A stretch of 64,000 nt of DNA from Orientallactaga sibirica (taxonomy: Eukaryota; Chordata; Mammalia; Rodentia; Dipodidae). This document shows, piece after piece, positions 30,151 through 42,883 of this stretch; positions within the stretch are counted from its first letter, which is position 1; each line of letters starts with the position of its first letter. A model generated the notes under the pieces. The model was given only the letters and a program-made list of their open reading frames with translations, was not told where the DNA came from and made no database searches. The position numbers and the translations under genes were made by a program. The stretch lies in the NCBI GenBank assembly GCA_036365145.1, contig JAEOAD010000018.1, positions 7,706,001 to 7,770,000 of the forward strand, written 5' to 3'.

Positions 30151-32845
30151 TACATTTAATTGAAGACACCACACTATCCCTGAGCCAATTCCTTTCTACT
30201 GCCTTAAATTTTCTTTCAACTCTCCTACCTTTGAAGGAAAAGGCAACCATCTGGGAGGGGAATCCCCAGTAGGCAGAAGCCCTTAGAGATTGCCTCATGT
30301 AGTACAGTACCTCAGTGGTTTGGGGCAAACATGCTACCTTGTGTGTATGGATTCACATGTAGCCTTGTATCCAAGGATTGTGTTTCTCACATAGTACTCA
30401 AGGCTCAAGGATCTAATAGAAACCATGGAGCATCTTTTCAAAAAGGCACACATGCAAAACTGATTAGGCCCAAATCATGCCAATGTCCAGAAAGTTCAAC
30501 TATCACAGTATTCAGGACATTCTAATCACAGAAACACAATGATTTTAGGCTAACTTGGTTTGGGTCGGGCCCATATCATGAATAACTACTACATTTTATC
30601 TTACTTTTCTTCCTTGTGGAAAATGGCACCTTTCCTGCTTAATGTTAAATTAGTAGGGAAGCCAAACCATATATATATAATATTACCATCTCTAGGGGGT
30701 CAAGGCTGAAAATGATGCCTGTCCGAGTTGACCCTGAATTGTACCAGTTTATATGTCTTTAAAGTACTGGATTCAATGGTGGAGAGAGAACAAGCTGGAA
30801 TATTATGAGCTGGAAGCTGTTAGAAGTGATCTAAACTGCCACGAGTGGGGGGAGGGGAGGACTCTAAGCAGGAAACCAGCAAAGGGGGGGGGGGAAGCAG
30901 ACAAGAAAGTGGAGAAACAGTCTTCCAGATCCAATTTGCATAATACAGTATAGTCACCATGCTTTCCCAGTTTTATGAGTCTACAACTTCCTATTCTCAA
31001 CATCATTATCACTACCACCATTGTAATCATCAGTAGCAACAATATTATTACTGTGGATCTTCATTATTTTTTCGTAAACTGAGTGGTGTCTGTTACTTAT
31101 AAGCAAATGTGTTTTACCTAACATAAATGTTCTACTCACTGGCTGGTAGAGAACGATAGTCTGGAAAGATGGAGTTCTAGTAATATAACTGCAAAGAAAC
31201 TAAACAAAACAAAGTCTAGCTTAGTAATGACCCCACCAGAAAGTGAAGAAGAGCTGTGACTCAGAAGTGCTAGAGTTCTGACTCCTGTTCTGCCACAGTC
31301 GTGCCCTCTCATCAATAGAGGGATCTAGAGATATAACCTAATATAAAATCACCTGCTGCTCATGGACAGGCAATGGCTTGGGAGCTTCCATGAATCATTT
31401 CATTCAGTCTTAACCATAGAAATATAAATACACTACATATGCTTCAAAGTACAACTAAGTAAGTGTAGGATTGCCAAGCTAGCAAAATTTTGGTGATCAA
31501 ATAGTGAGGGCTGGACAGCCCACCTCCTTAATATGCCTTGTATCTCAGAATTGATGGAAGAAGAAGTTGAAGGTGCCAGTATTAAGGTGAGACACTGAAG
31601 TAAAACAGTATCTGGAGTGGGGTCCATAAGACTTGGCTATTGAAGAACTATAGCCTAGGGAGGAAGGGGTAATAAGGCTGGGGTAAAATATATATAGTGC
31701 TGTCTCCTTCCAGCCCTCTATGCTAGACCCAAGGTCAAACACCTAAGGACCTGAAAGTAACACTGATGATGCCCATGGAGGTGTACAACCTACTCTTCCT
31801 AACCTTAAAACCAAGCAAAGTATCTTTAATTTGCTGACTTTAATACTTTGCCAAACATTTGCGTGTATCTGGTAGGGAAGGAAGTTTATTCCCTGTTCTT
31901 CTATCATCTCTATAGTTCTACATTCTTTCCATTATTCCAGAAAATTAGGAGTAGCTGAAGATTCGGAATCCTAGGCCAAGAAAGCTTTGATTTGACCTAT
32001 AGAGAACTGCAGTATTGGGAAGGCAGTCAGTGAATATTTATTGGAATCACAAAATAAGGTGCTATGGTTTTCTAAATCTCTTCTATTGTGAAAAAAATGA
32101 GTCAGAAGAAAAGTAGTTATTGTATTCAGTTATTTGGAACAGTCATTTTGTTACTCTAAAGAATTTAGCAAATCTCTGTTACTCTAGGCTTATGGCCAGG
32201 TCTTATTTTTGTTACACTAATATTATTCTAACCATTTTTGCTATAATAAGATTTGACCTTAATTTGTTCTTTCACTAGTATTCAAATCAACAAGCTATAA
32301 TACTAGAAGGAACCAATCAAAAGTAACTCAAGAAATGGAGAGAACATCTATTCTGCAGGTGTGTTCTTGGGTGATATTAAAAAATGTTATAAACAAACAT
32401 GTTTTCTCATACACAAAGGTAGAAAATCCACAAAATACACAAATCAAAAATACACAAAATACACAAATGCAAGAGTTGTTTCTTGTGATGACTCACATGG
32501 ACCTTCACAATGTAAGCCCTTGAGAAATTTCAAAAGGGACTTTAAACATTTAGCATTTCTCAATTGGCCTGAAAAAAGCATCAAGGAAGTCATCAAAAAA
32601 TCAAGCTGTTCAACAGAAAACCGGATACACTGATCTGATGAATTCCACTCAGAGTTACAAGGGAGCTAGAGATAATATAGGATGTATAGTCTTTGTGATT
32701 GGTATGACATAACACTGGGTTCTATCCCTACCACAGCACATTAGAGACCTCTCAGACCCAGTACATTCCCATAAGAATTTTTGAGCTCTTACTATGCACA
32801 AGGCATTCTTCTAATCCCTATCAGTACATACAAAAGGAACAAAAT
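30151..32845. other. intergenic, no gene seen
   Basis: Apparently unique sequence with an 11-G run at 30884-30894 and an imperfect 17-bp repeat (ACACAAA/TACACAAAA) at 32425-32470. No gene, RNA or young repeat was recognised. Confidence 0.45.
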
Positions 32846-32849
32846 TAGT

Positions 32850-33140
32850 GCAATGGTTAAGTAGGTAAAGTCCATGCCACAGATGTGTGAGAAAGAGAAG
32901 AACTGATTTCAGAACCTAGAATCCACATGACTGCCAGAGATGATTGTGCACTCTTATAATTCAAGCATTTTGGAGGCAGAGATAGGGAACCCCCAGAGAA
33001 AGTCAGTTAGTTAGGCTAAACCAATCAGTGAGTTCTGGGTTCAGTGATGAAAAGCAACTGAGGAAGATATCTCATGTTAACCTCTGGTCTTCCCACACAC
33101 ATGCACCCACACATGCACGCACACACATATATAAGCAAAA
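32850..33140 (+). repeat. old B4-like composite SINE
   Basis: 'gcaatggttaagtaggtaaa' resembles a tRNA head. B1-like 'cttataattcaagcattttg' follows, and the end is 'tctggtcttcccacacacat' with (CA)-rich sequence. Strongly diverged. Confidence 0.5.
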
Positions 33141-33884
33141 CTGAACAAAACATTTTCTATAAAATAGGAATAAATATACCTACATCACAGCTATCATGTG
33201 GCTTAAATAAAGAGAAAGATTTGGAGCATCTCTTGTTTTCCTTCTTAATAATTTAAGACCAACAACAACAACAAAGAGCTGCCAACATTTTAAAAGACTG
33301 CAATGTCTGTGAAAGATGACATCAATCTGGTATCTGGTCTCCTGATCTTCCCAAGTCTACAATATATCACTGGTATATTGTCTTGCCCTCTAGACTGTAT
33401 ATTAAAAGTTGAAAATCACTGTACCTGTCCATAATTAATAAAGAAACTAAGAAACATTGCATTTTAATGAGACCAAGAGAAAGTTTATGGAGAAACAAAC
33501 TTGTGTCAAAGAATGAACTTCAACAAGAAGAGTCTAGATAGATGGATGAGCCAATGAAAGAATCAGAAAAGTAAATGTGAGTTTAAGAAACAAGTAGAAG
33601 ATAATGACTTTCTTCAGATTTGATATTTTCCCTGGATTCTAATCTGAATTTTTCAACTCCTAAAAATCACCACGGAACGTCTTCAAAACCCCAAATAATA
33701 TACCCTAGATTAAGCCTGTCATCCACTGTTTGAAACTTGTTCTTTCATTGTGTATTAATGAAGCTACTCAAATGGAACCATCTGTTCCAGAAATTCAGAA
33801 TCAGCTCAGCATCCTGAGCAGCAATAATAAGCAATTTTAACACTTCTTTAAGAGGTAAAATGTATAAGTGAGTCACTTTCAAAA
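33141..33884. other. intergenic, no gene seen
   Basis: No supported feature. Confidence 0.5.
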
Positions 33885-34685
33885 AGTAGTCACAATATGA
33901 CCTAGCAATTCCACTCCCAAGTATTTACCCAAGAGAAATAAAAACATATGTGTGTGCAAACATTTATACTCAAATATTTACATCATTATTTACAATAGCA
34001 AAAAAAGAAGAAGTTGAAACAATTCAACTACCCATCAACTGAGAAATGAATAAAGGAAATGAGGCATCCATGTAATTGAATTTTAAAATATGTTATTTAT
34101 TTGATAGAGAGAGTGAGAGAAAGAAGCAGAGAGAGAAAGGCAGATACAGGGCATGCCAGGGCCTCCAGCTGCTGCAAACAAACTCCAGATGCATGTGCCA
34201 CTTTGTGCTTCTGGCTTACATGGGTCCTGAAGAATCAAATCTAGATCTTTGGCTTTGCAGGCAAGTGCCTTAACTGCTAAGCCATCTTTCCAGCCTCATG
34301 TAATGGAATTTTATTCAGCAAAAACAAAGATTTAATTATTGACATATGCTACAGAATGGATAAACTTTGGAAACATTATAAGTAAAAAAGACATGATACA
34401 AAAACATTTTATGATTCTATTGTTAAGAAATGTCCACAACCTATAGGAACCCAAAGTCAAACCCACACAAGCGGAAAACAGATTAGTAGTTGCCAGTAGT
34501 TGGGGAAGGGAGGAATGTGAACTGATTGCTACTGGGTTTCTTTGGTACTAATGAAAATACTTGGAAATTAGATGATGGTGATGGTTTGACAACTCTATGA
34601 ATATACTGAAAACCACCCCCTCAAAAAGGTAAACTTCATGGTATGTAGCTATATCTTAATAAAGCTATCATTTTAAAATCCATTG
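33885..34685 (+). repeat. ancient L1M 3' end, split by a SINE
   Basis: The classical old-eutherian L1 3' sequence is readable: 'atgacctagcaattccactc', 'ttatttacaatagcaaaaaa', 'agattagtagttgccagtag', 'ggtgatggtttgacaac' and 'atcttaataaagctatcatt' before the A-rich end. The SINE at 34085-34296 interrupts it. Confidence 0.85.
34085..34296 (-). repeat. B2/Dip-type tRNA SINE
   Basis: Minus-strand copy (GA-rich start, 'ccagggcctccagctgctgc', end 'gccatctttccagcct'). The target duplication CATGTAATTGAATTTT/CATGTAATGGAATTTT is at 34069-34084 and 34297-34312. Confidence 0.93.
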
Positions 34686-35634
34686 TGTGTGTATAGTGTC
34701 TCACAGGATCCACAGGTCTTTTGTAAGTATTGTCAAGTGCACATTAAGTAAAATGCCTTACAGTAAACACATTTCTTTTCACTTGCCTTTAACAGCAGAT
34801 GATTTGGGGGACTTATTAGGTGAATTAGAAACTGTAACTTTTTGACCACAGCAGAAATCACTCATACATTTAGGGTAAAGAAATAAAAATATAGAAAGTC
34901 TTCCTAAAATTAAATAATAATACAAGACTTCAAAAAAGAAAGAAATCAATTATAAACTGATAATTTATCAAGGATGTGTATAAACTGAAATTTTTTCTAA
35001 ACATAATCATGGGTCTATTCATGATGCCAAGATAAAAGCATGAAGTCAGAGGCAATGCCAATAATCTCCCAATTTGAGATTAGTGTTAAAGGCACTTGTG
35101 TGCAAAATTACTGTAAACTTCAAACTAGTTCCACAGCATTCATTTCATTTTCGTTGCCCTGAGTCACATGGCAGTTGAACCTGCTGAACTCAATTACTGT
35201 TTTTTTTTTTAAGTCACCAATATTTTCTTTTTAAAAGAAAGGAGCTTTTTGAACAGTTATCTTAAGATTTTTTTATGTAAGAAATTGATGTTCTGGTGCT
35301 TAATGACATCTGTTTTTATTTGTAGCAGAATTCCATCCTCACTTGCTTGCAATGTGTGTCTGGATGTGGAACAGACAGGAAAAAATAAGTCATAGTCCAA
35401 AAAGTTCTGTGAATCAGAATAATAGGGAGGAATTGTGGGGAGCTACAATAAAGATAAATCTCAGGAACCTCTCCTTCTACATGTTCTAAGATACAGACTG
35501 AAAATCTACAGAAGAAAAGTCTCTCCAGTGTGCTAAATCATACAAACAACACTATACAGTAATGCATTTAATATATCATATTATGGCTATTTATGTAGTT
35601 ACAATAATTGCCATATTAAGATGTAATGATATAG
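34686..35634. other. intergenic, no gene seen
   Basis: No supported feature. Confidence 0.5.
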
Positions 35635-36235
35635 CAATGATAACCTACATTTACTGATAATATACTTACTATGTATCAAGAACTTCTAAGTATTTTCCAA
35701 ATGCTATCTTATTTAGCATGCAAAGCAGATATTTTTTTTTATTTTATTTTATTTTTAGTGTTTTAAAAAAAATGATTGACAACTTCTATACTTACAGAAA
35801 ATAAACCATAATAATTCCCTCCCTTCCCCTATTTTCCTCTTCACAACTCCATTCTCCATCATATCTCCTCCCTCTCTCCATTAGTCTCTCTTTTATTTTG
35901 ATGTCATTTTTTTTTTCCTATTAGGAGGGTCTTGTGAAGGTATTGCTAGGCACCGTGAGGTCATGGATATCAAGGCCAATTTCTGTCTGGACAGTTTCAT
36001 TGCAAGAAGTGGTACCCTTTCTTTGGCTGTTACATTCTTTCTGCAATGGACCCTGAGTCTTGGATGGTGTGATAGAGATGTTTCAGTTCTGGACTCTCCC
36101 GTCACTTCTTCTCAGCACTATGTTGCTTTTGGGTCATCCCAGTAGTCTCCACTATCAGCAGATATTTTATTATTCCCAGCATATAGATAAGGATATTAAG
36201 GAACAATGAGCTTATGTAAATGAACAAGTTCCTAG
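35635..36235 (-). repeat. MIR SINE, split by L1
   Basis: The left half (35635-35735: 'tacttactatgtatcaagaa', 'aaatgctatcttatttagc') and the right half (36157-36235: 'attattcccagcatatagat', 'aggatattaaggaacaatga') together follow the MIR core. The L1 at 35736-36156 separates them. Confidence 0.7.
35736..36156 (-). repeat. 5'-truncated LINE-1 with target duplication
   Basis: Minus-strand L1 3' end starting in a T-rich tail. It has the same 'ccatcatatctcctccctct' and 'ttattttgatgtcatt' as the other copies. A 12-bp duplication AGCAGATATTTT lies at 35724-35735 and 36157-36168. Confidence 0.88.
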
Positions 36236-36654
36236 AATTGGGAAATATTTTCGTAATAATAACAGCCATTGCCAATGCCCATTTGCTTATACCTTGAGAC
36301 ATTAGTTTAGGGACACGTTAATAGCAATGGGTTTTTCGTTCAGATAGTAGCCTTTTATAATTTACAGGTAGTCTCTCTAATTAGTGGCATTTAATCAAAA
36401 ATCACCAAGGCTTAGAAGTTGTCAAAAACTAGAACATAATCAGATTCAGGACACAAGCATTTATTGGACGATCAGGTAGAGGGTCCATATCTATCTTTAA
36501 CTCCTAGTTTGTTCAATCATTAATGAGACCACCCCTTAATAATAGGCAGACAAAAGCATCCTGAAACCCATAGTATATCCAGAGAATTTTAAAATGGTTA
36601 CAAAAGGTAAAATACTACTTATCATCTATTATCCATGAAAAGCGTTTTAATATG
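36236..36654. other. intergenic, no gene seen
   Basis: No supported feature. Confidence 0.5.
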
Positions 36655-37730
36655 AAATGCTATCATTTATTGATAAGTTTATACATGTATATATTTTGAT
36701 CATAATCATCTCCCATCATATCCTTTACATCCTTTTCTTCCTTCCCCCTCCCAGTGAATCCCTTCATCTTCCCAACTAATACCTCTTCTACTTTGATGTG
36801 TGTGTCCCACTGAGTTTAATTGTTTAAATTAAACCCAGTGGGGTTATTCATCTGAACACATGTAATTTACAAATGTCTATACCACTGAAGAAAATGTTTT
36901 CTTCTCCCCCAGCAACACTTAACTCTTAACTTCCAGTAACTCCCCAGGCAAGGACAGTGACATCATTCCTTCCTCTATCACCTATGATGGAGTGTTGAAG
37001 GACCCAAAATTGCATAGATCTTGTGTAGATAGCCATGGGAACTCATGAATGCAATGGGCATGTCCTCTCCATAGACAGTGTTCTAAAATGCTTTTTCCCA
37101 TTTGTTAGCTCTCACATTCTTTCTGATCCTTCTGCCACAATTGGAAGGGGTGATGTAGATTTCTCATTTAGTGCTGAGTACTTAACAATAACTTATTTTC
37201 AGCATGTTGACAAGTCTCCCCTGTAGTCACCAACTACAAAGACCAAAGCTTATAGCAGTACTAATAAATAGACATAAAAAGAAATATTTAGAGGGCAATT
37301 TTATGGTCACGATATATTAATTTAGCCAAACAACAGTAGTAAGCTTCCCTCTTAGGGTATATGACTTCCTAGTCACATGCTTTTGATTAGGTTTTCTGTA
37401 TGAGGCATGAATTCTTTGCCAGGGAGCTGGCCTTAAATCCAATCAGAGAGCAGTTGGTTACCCCCATAACAGTCATGACACTATTACACCAGTGTGTGCA
37501 TTTTGCCTTGCTGGACAGCTATTTATAATAAGAGTCCGTTACTGGGCAAGGCTTTTGATGACTATTCTCCCAAGCAGCCTGCATATAGCACCTTCCAACA
37601 TTATGAAAATTAGCCAGCAGGGAGGAATTTTTCAGCTCATTTCCAGCTTGATTTTTCTGTGTCCTGCAACCAGAGTATGTGGTGTCTTCAAGAACAGAGC
37701 TTTACTGTCTAGTTTATGATGGGCAAGCAC
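36655..37730 (-). repeat. older LINE-1 3'UTR
   Basis: Similar in order to 24724-25545 on the minus strand ('tccccctcccagtgaatccc', 'cttttgattaggttttctgt', 'aatcagagagcagttggtta', 'attttgccttgctgg') but more diverged. Confidence 0.68.
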
Positions 37731-37879
37731 AAGCAGTGTGGCAATAGCCTATTTAATGGTATGCTTATTGCACTAAGTACTTTTAAATGAAGGTGAAAAC
37801 TCAACTACTTCTAAATTATTTGTCCAACATATCTAAAACCCATTGCAAATTTTAAGACTGCAAAGTGAAAGTAAGTCTT

Positions 37880-38070
37880 GAGTTAACACTTTGTGCTGGA
37901 ACCTGTTCTATGCAAATTCCGTGTTTTAACCCTAAATCCTCACAACAGTCCAATAAATTAGGCTCTATGACCATGCACATTTTATAAGATGAGAATTTAA
38001 ATACAAAGAAATTAAGTAACTTTTCCAAGGTCACAAAGCTGGTAGTGATGGCTGACATTCTCCTTTTAGT
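37880..38070 (-). repeat. MIR SINE
   Basis: The reverse-orientation MIR core is clear: 'ccctaaatcctcacaacagt', 'cattttataagatgagaatt' and 'aagtaacttttccaaggtca'. Confidence 0.82.
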
Positions 38071-39129
38071 GTCATAGGATAAAATAGGTGGCACATAACA
38101 CCATGCAAGTCATATATGAAATAAAAAGAGATGTCCCCCAAACATATGAGAAAAGTCAAGAAAGGCTTCAAAGATGAGGTGGCATCTTAAAAAGCAGTCA
38201 GTATTTTAGATACCCTTAAACAGGAATATAAAGTTAGGAGAATGAGTCTAGACACAAATCAGACTATAGAATTCATGAGTTCAGAACTTTCATTCAATCA
38301 AGTGTTTCTCCATAATTTCACCTTTAATGAGAAAGAAGTTTGAATTGAAATGCAATCTGTCAACTCATAGGGCATTTTTATCACTCACTTAACATTTCAA
38401 ATGAAACATTTTATTGCATTTGAAATTAGTTAAACCCTTGAAATGTACTTTTCATGCTCACAATTTGCAATGTGTTCTGACTATATTAAGCAAATATTTA
38501 AGAAACATTTGGGCCATTTTTTTCATTTTTAAGTATTTAACCTGTACTAAACATATTGCATGTGAAAAATATACTTCGTGTACAGTATGTGTTAAGTGTT
38601 AAGAATATGTTTCTGAACTGCCTTATATGAACCTGTCAGATTTTCCATTACAACACCCTAACGTAAGAGGTTTTTGAGCCAGCCATAAAAATATCTTCAT
38701 GCTGATATTTCAAGTAAAATATCTCTCCTTTCAGAAGCCTTTTTTTAAAAAAGTTGGTGGTCCATGGTTTTTTTTTTTTTTAAATTAATACATTTAAAGA
38801 AAAAAAAATGACTCTTTGAAGTGGGAAAGAAAACAAAGATTTTTCTCAAAGAAATTTAGTGCAATTCTATCTGTGTTGTCTAAATAATTCACATTTAAAA
38901 AAAATATTTGTTACAAACCATAGTTCTTATGCCTAAATTCAGTAGAAAGAAAATGAACCATGGCTAAAGAGAAGTACTGTCTGTATATTCCCAGATTATT
39001 AAGATTCAGAATCAAGGACATGAATTAAGCCACTTTGCAGAGTGTCCCAAAAAACTTCAAAAATCATTTCATAATATAATTTTCTTAGTTTAGTATATCA
39101 TAGCACAGTTCACAGGTAGATTTTACATA
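38071..39129. other. intergenic, AT-rich, no gene seen
   Basis: No supported feature. There are several A and T runs at 38740-38820. Confidence 0.5.
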
Positions 39130-39480
39130 TCTTTTCCATCAGCTATTTTTTCATTGCTGGGACAAAATGCCCAAGCAGAAGCAACTTAGAAAATGAAAGA
39201 GTTTATTTTGTTTCAGAAAGTACAGTTGGTCATGGCAGGGAAAGCATGACCAGAGCAGGAAGCCTAAGTCTGATTGTCACATGAGCAAGGAGAGAGTGTG
39301 TAGTGAGGAGAGGTAAGGAGAGAGCAGGGGAGGGCAGGGGAGGAGAGGGGGACCAGCAAGCAGGGTTAGATTACAAAACTTCAGTTATCCATTCCAGCAT
39401 TTCTCAAGAGCACGTCAGTGCTGCATCACAACCCCACAACACCTAACATGCAAAAAGGTTTCATAAACAGACATATTTGA
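39130..39480. repeat. rodent interspersed repeat R (copy 2)
   Basis: Pattern shared with the copies at 29835 and 62250 ('cattgctgggacaaaatgcc', 'agagtttattttgtttcaga', 'catggcagggaaagcatgac'). A local purine-rich expansion (GGAGAG/GCAGGGG) occupies 39290-39355. Confidence 0.6.
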
Positions 39481-39489
39481 GAAATGTTA

Positions 39490-40155
39490 TTGTAGTTTGA
39501 ATCTGGAATAGCCCTCAAAGATTCATGAATTTAAAGCTTGCTCCCCAGCTGGTGGCACTGTTGACACCTATGGTTCCCTATGCTTAATCTTTAGAGAGTG
39601 GCGGATATTGGGACCCTGGCCCATTCCATTCTCTTTCTTTGCTTCCAGCCACCATGAAGCGAACAACTTTGCTTTACCAAATACCATGATACCTGTACAG
39701 ACTCAGAACAACAGAGCCAAGAAACTAGACTTTCTTTGTTGCAATGACAAAATATCTAATAAGCTGCTTAAGGGATGAAGGGTTTATACTTCAGCTTACA
39801 GTTCAAGGAAATACCATGGCTAGACAGGCATGGTGGCAGGATCATGAAGCAACTAGCTGATCAGTTGGATCTGCAGTCAGGAAACAGAGACAATACATGT
39901 TGTACTCATATTGCTTTCTCCTTTTTATACAGTTCAGGATCACAACCCATGCAATGGCACTGCCCACAGTTAGGGTGGGTCTTCTCACCTCATTTCATCT
40001 AATCTAGAAACTCCCTCACAGACTTCCATGGCTTATTCTAGATCCCATCAAGTAGACAATTATGATGTGTTATCACAGTACGAGCCAAAACACTTCTTTT
40101 CTCCTTTAAGTTGATTTCCTTGGGTATTTTTTCATGGCAGTGGAAAGCTGACAAG
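39490..40155 (+). repeat. nested hAT-like repeats
   Basis: An outer Charlie-like element ('ttgtagtttgaatctggaat', 'ccccagctggtggcactgtt' ... 'ctcctttaagttgatttcct', 'cagtggaaagctgacaag') is interrupted at about 39720-40085 by a second repeat ('ttgcaatgacaaaatatcta', 'cagcttacagttcaaggaaa' ... 'gatcccatcaagtagacaat'). GAGCCAAG before and GAGCCAAA after the inner piece look like an 8-bp hAT target duplication. Family names are uncertain. Confidence 0.5.
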
Positions 40156-40632
40156 CACAGCTCCTGTCATAGAAAAGACATGTCATTGGAGACTCCTGAG
40201 TATTACCTTGGCCTGTGCTACTTTCCTTCTGTGGACAACCAATGGCCTCAGCTGTTGCTGGGAATTCCTGCCTGCTGGCCAAGTCAAAACCCAGCTCTTT
40301 CCACTGCCACAGTAAGTGTGGGGCATCTTCCCCATCCTGGGCACAAGGCCTCTGACCCTAACATGAAATTACCTCCCTAATTTCTATCAGTAATTAAAGC
40401 AATATGTGGTCCCATATGTAGTATAGTCTATGTTTTATTTGTTCATTTGCCCAGAATCCTAATGAGAAATGAGAAATGCTATTTATTTCTGGTTTCTCCT
40501 GAACTTTAACACAGAAAAATCCCTAAAGTCTTTTGTAGTCAATTGTTTTTCTTTCAAACTCATCTTCCTTACAAGTATACCAAAAATATCCTCAGGGCTT
40601 TAGAGTAATTATATTTATGGTTATTCATTTTT
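40156..40632. other. intergenic, no gene seen
   Basis: A short open frame crosses 40111-40380 but has no recognised domain. Confidence 0.45.
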
Positions 40633-40785
40633 ATTAGTCTAGAGCAAATATTGTGGGAACTCCAGAAAGATGACATTCCAAAGTCAACCTCAAGTTTGGA
40701 GTTGTAAGAAAGAGCCACAGACCAACATGGAGTTGGAATCAACTGAACCCTGGATATTTACTAATGAGAGCTCTGCACAGGAACC
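40633..40785 (+). repeat. local duplication block X, copy 1
   Basis: The block from ATTAGTCTAGAGCAAATATT to CTCTGCACAGGAA recurs at 41564-41705 with roughly 10-15 differences and a gap of about 10 bases ('atatttactaatgag' is only in copy 1). Confidence 0.85.
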
Positions 40786-40994
40786 ACATATTATTATTAC
40801 ACTGTCTTAATATACAGCCTTAAAAAGGTAGGTAGGATGGACTAAAAATCATACCTAGAAGACTTAGCTGCAAAAGCAAGAGAAACTCCAGGACCCAAGG
40901 AGAGAAATCAAAATTCAACAGAGGCACTGATGGATGTGTGGAATGTTTAAATGTCAATTTCTAATTAAGAAATAACGACAAGTAGTAAAAACAT

Positions 40995-41165
40995 CCTGAC
41001 TTCATTCATTGGTTCAACAAATATTTGTTGAGGGCCTGTTGTATTTCTAGAAGCATGTCAGAGATATTATAGACAGTGCAGTGAGCTAAAGACAAAAATC
41101 TCTGCCCTCATGATATTTGCCATCTACTTGGAAAGCACAGGCAATGCAAAATAAATAAATGATGA
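40995..41165 (-). repeat. L2-like ancient repeat
   Basis: 'gttcaacaaatatttgttga' followed by 'gggcctgttgtatttc' is the reverse complement of an L2 3' end. 'aatctctgccctcatgatat' further on fits the same type of relic. Confidence 0.5.
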
Positions 41166-41214
41166 GTATCGGAAAATTTATATGCTAAGAGAAAAATAAA
41201 GCCATTGAAGGAGG

Positions 41215-41536
41215 TAGGGTCTCAAGGGTTTTTGTACTTACAAAGCATTCAACCAAAAGTAGCTTATAGGAGGAAAGGGTTTAATTTGACTTACAGTCAC
41301 GAGAATAAGCTTCATGATAGCCGGGGAAAACATGGCATGAGCAAAGGCTGGACACCTCTGTCACAGCAGGTAGAAAACAGAAGCAGGAGAGTGAGCAAAG
41401 ATCTGGCAAGGGAGAGCTAAGCTCCCCCTCATGGCACACCTCCTCTAGCAAGGTTCTACTTCCCAAATTGCCAACAGCTGGGAAACAAGCATCAAAACAC
41501 ACAAGTTTATTGGGTACATCTGATTCAAACCACCAC
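41215..41536. repeat. rodent interspersed repeat R (copy 3)
   Basis: Same order as copies 1, 2 and 4 ('ggaggaaagggtttaatttg', 'aaaacatggcatgagc', 'cacctcctctagcaaggttc', 'gggtacatctgattcaaacc'). Confidence 0.62.
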
Positions 41537-41565
41537 AGGGTGTTATGTAGATCCCAGCTTTCAAT
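41480..41565 (+). repeat. local duplication block Y, copy 1
   Basis: The end of repeat R plus GGGTGTTATGTAGATCCCAG is repeated at 41697-41781 with about 12 differences. Confidence 0.8.
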
Positions 41566-41705
41566 TAGTCTAGAGCAAATATTGTTGGAACTCAAGAAAG
41601 ATGACATTCCAAAGTCAACCTCAAGTTTGGAATTGTAGGATAGAGCTACAGACCAACATGGAGTTGGAATTAACTGAACTTTGGAGAACTCTGCATGGGA
41701 ATCAA
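41564..41705 (+). repeat. local duplication block X, copy 2
   Basis: Second copy of 40633-40785. It is sandwiched between the two Y copies, so the order over 1.15 kb is X ... Y-X-Y. Confidence 0.85.
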
Positions 41706-41781
41706 GCATCAGAAAACATGAGTTTATGGGGGACACCTGATACAAACCACAAGGGTGTTATGTAGATTCCAGCTTTCAATG
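41697..41781 (+). repeat. local duplication block Y, copy 2
   Basis: It repeats 41480-41565 (GAATCAAGCATCAGAAAACA ... GGGTGTTATGTAGATTCCAG). Confidence 0.8.
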
Positions 41782-42859
41782 ACTGACTAGGGAAGGCCTA
41801 AGTGAAAATATGACATCTGACCACACAAAGGAAATACAGGTAATTGAATTATAAGCCTTTTCAGGAAAGCATATATATATGCATATATATATATATATAC
41901 TTTCCAGGGAGAAGATATTTTCTTCCAATGGCATAGCCATCTAAATTAACCATACTCCTACAGGTAAACTCTCACCCATGCTTCTATAAGTGACCCCAAT
42001 TAAATTAAACTCATCAGCTCACCAAGATAGACTCTTTTCTTTGGTTTGTCACTAGTTTTATATCTGGGATGAATAGATATTTATTCATACCTCTCCAGAA
42101 AAGTTAATATATCACCATAAGTTCTTATGTGATCTTTGCTCAGTACAAATGTGACAAGGTCTCTGAAGTCTCTCCTTTAGAAGATGTTAATCCTATCATG
42201 GGGCCTCATCTCCATGATCTTGTCTAACCCTAATTACTTCCAAAGGCCCATCTCTAAAGATCATCATAATAGGCATTAGGACTTCCACATATGAATTGAA
42301 TGGAGAAGACTATTTAATCCATGGTAAAGGACTGTAACAATTGAAGTGGAGAGACTAGTCAGACAATAAAATCATTCCCTCAAAGTCATCCTCAAATTCT
42401 CACCATTGTCATCATCAACTGCTGACTTGTTGCAAAATTTCACCCTCGATACATGCAGATCATTTCTTTTTCTACTTGCACAAATCACAGAATCATGTTT
42501 ACTGAACTCATTTCAACTCAGTGCCAGTTAAATATACTTTCCATCTATTTCACATCTTTGAAGATAAATGTTTCCTACTTTCTCTTATATACTCAAGGCC
42601 CAACACATTCTCCTTCCTTATTCTCTGGGTTCCTATTCCATTGACAAAGTAGAATCAGCCAAAATAGAATTTATACAAGTTTCCTTTTGCTGTTCCAACC
42701 ATATGTACCCAATGTCAGCATAAAAATGTCAGAGATAATCTGTCCACAAGCTTCTCTCTAAGGCCACCTCTCCTGTTTCTGAATCTCAACACTTTCTTTA
42801 GCATCCTCATATACTTCACCTTAGCAACTTTCCCTTGCCACATGTCATAAGTGTATGTG
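41782..42859. other. intergenic, no gene seen
   Basis: There is an (AT)/(ATAT) tract at 41870-41900. Nothing coding is supported. Confidence 0.5.
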
Positions 42860-42883
42860 AGTGTGTGTGTGTGTGTGTGTGTG
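42860..42883. repeat. (GT)n microsatellite
   Basis: About 12 GT units. Confidence 0.92.

Noticed and set aside
41205..41745. Antisense 154-codon open frame
   Set aside because: It lies across interspersed repeat R and duplication blocks X and Y. Composition and context indicate a chance frame in repeats.
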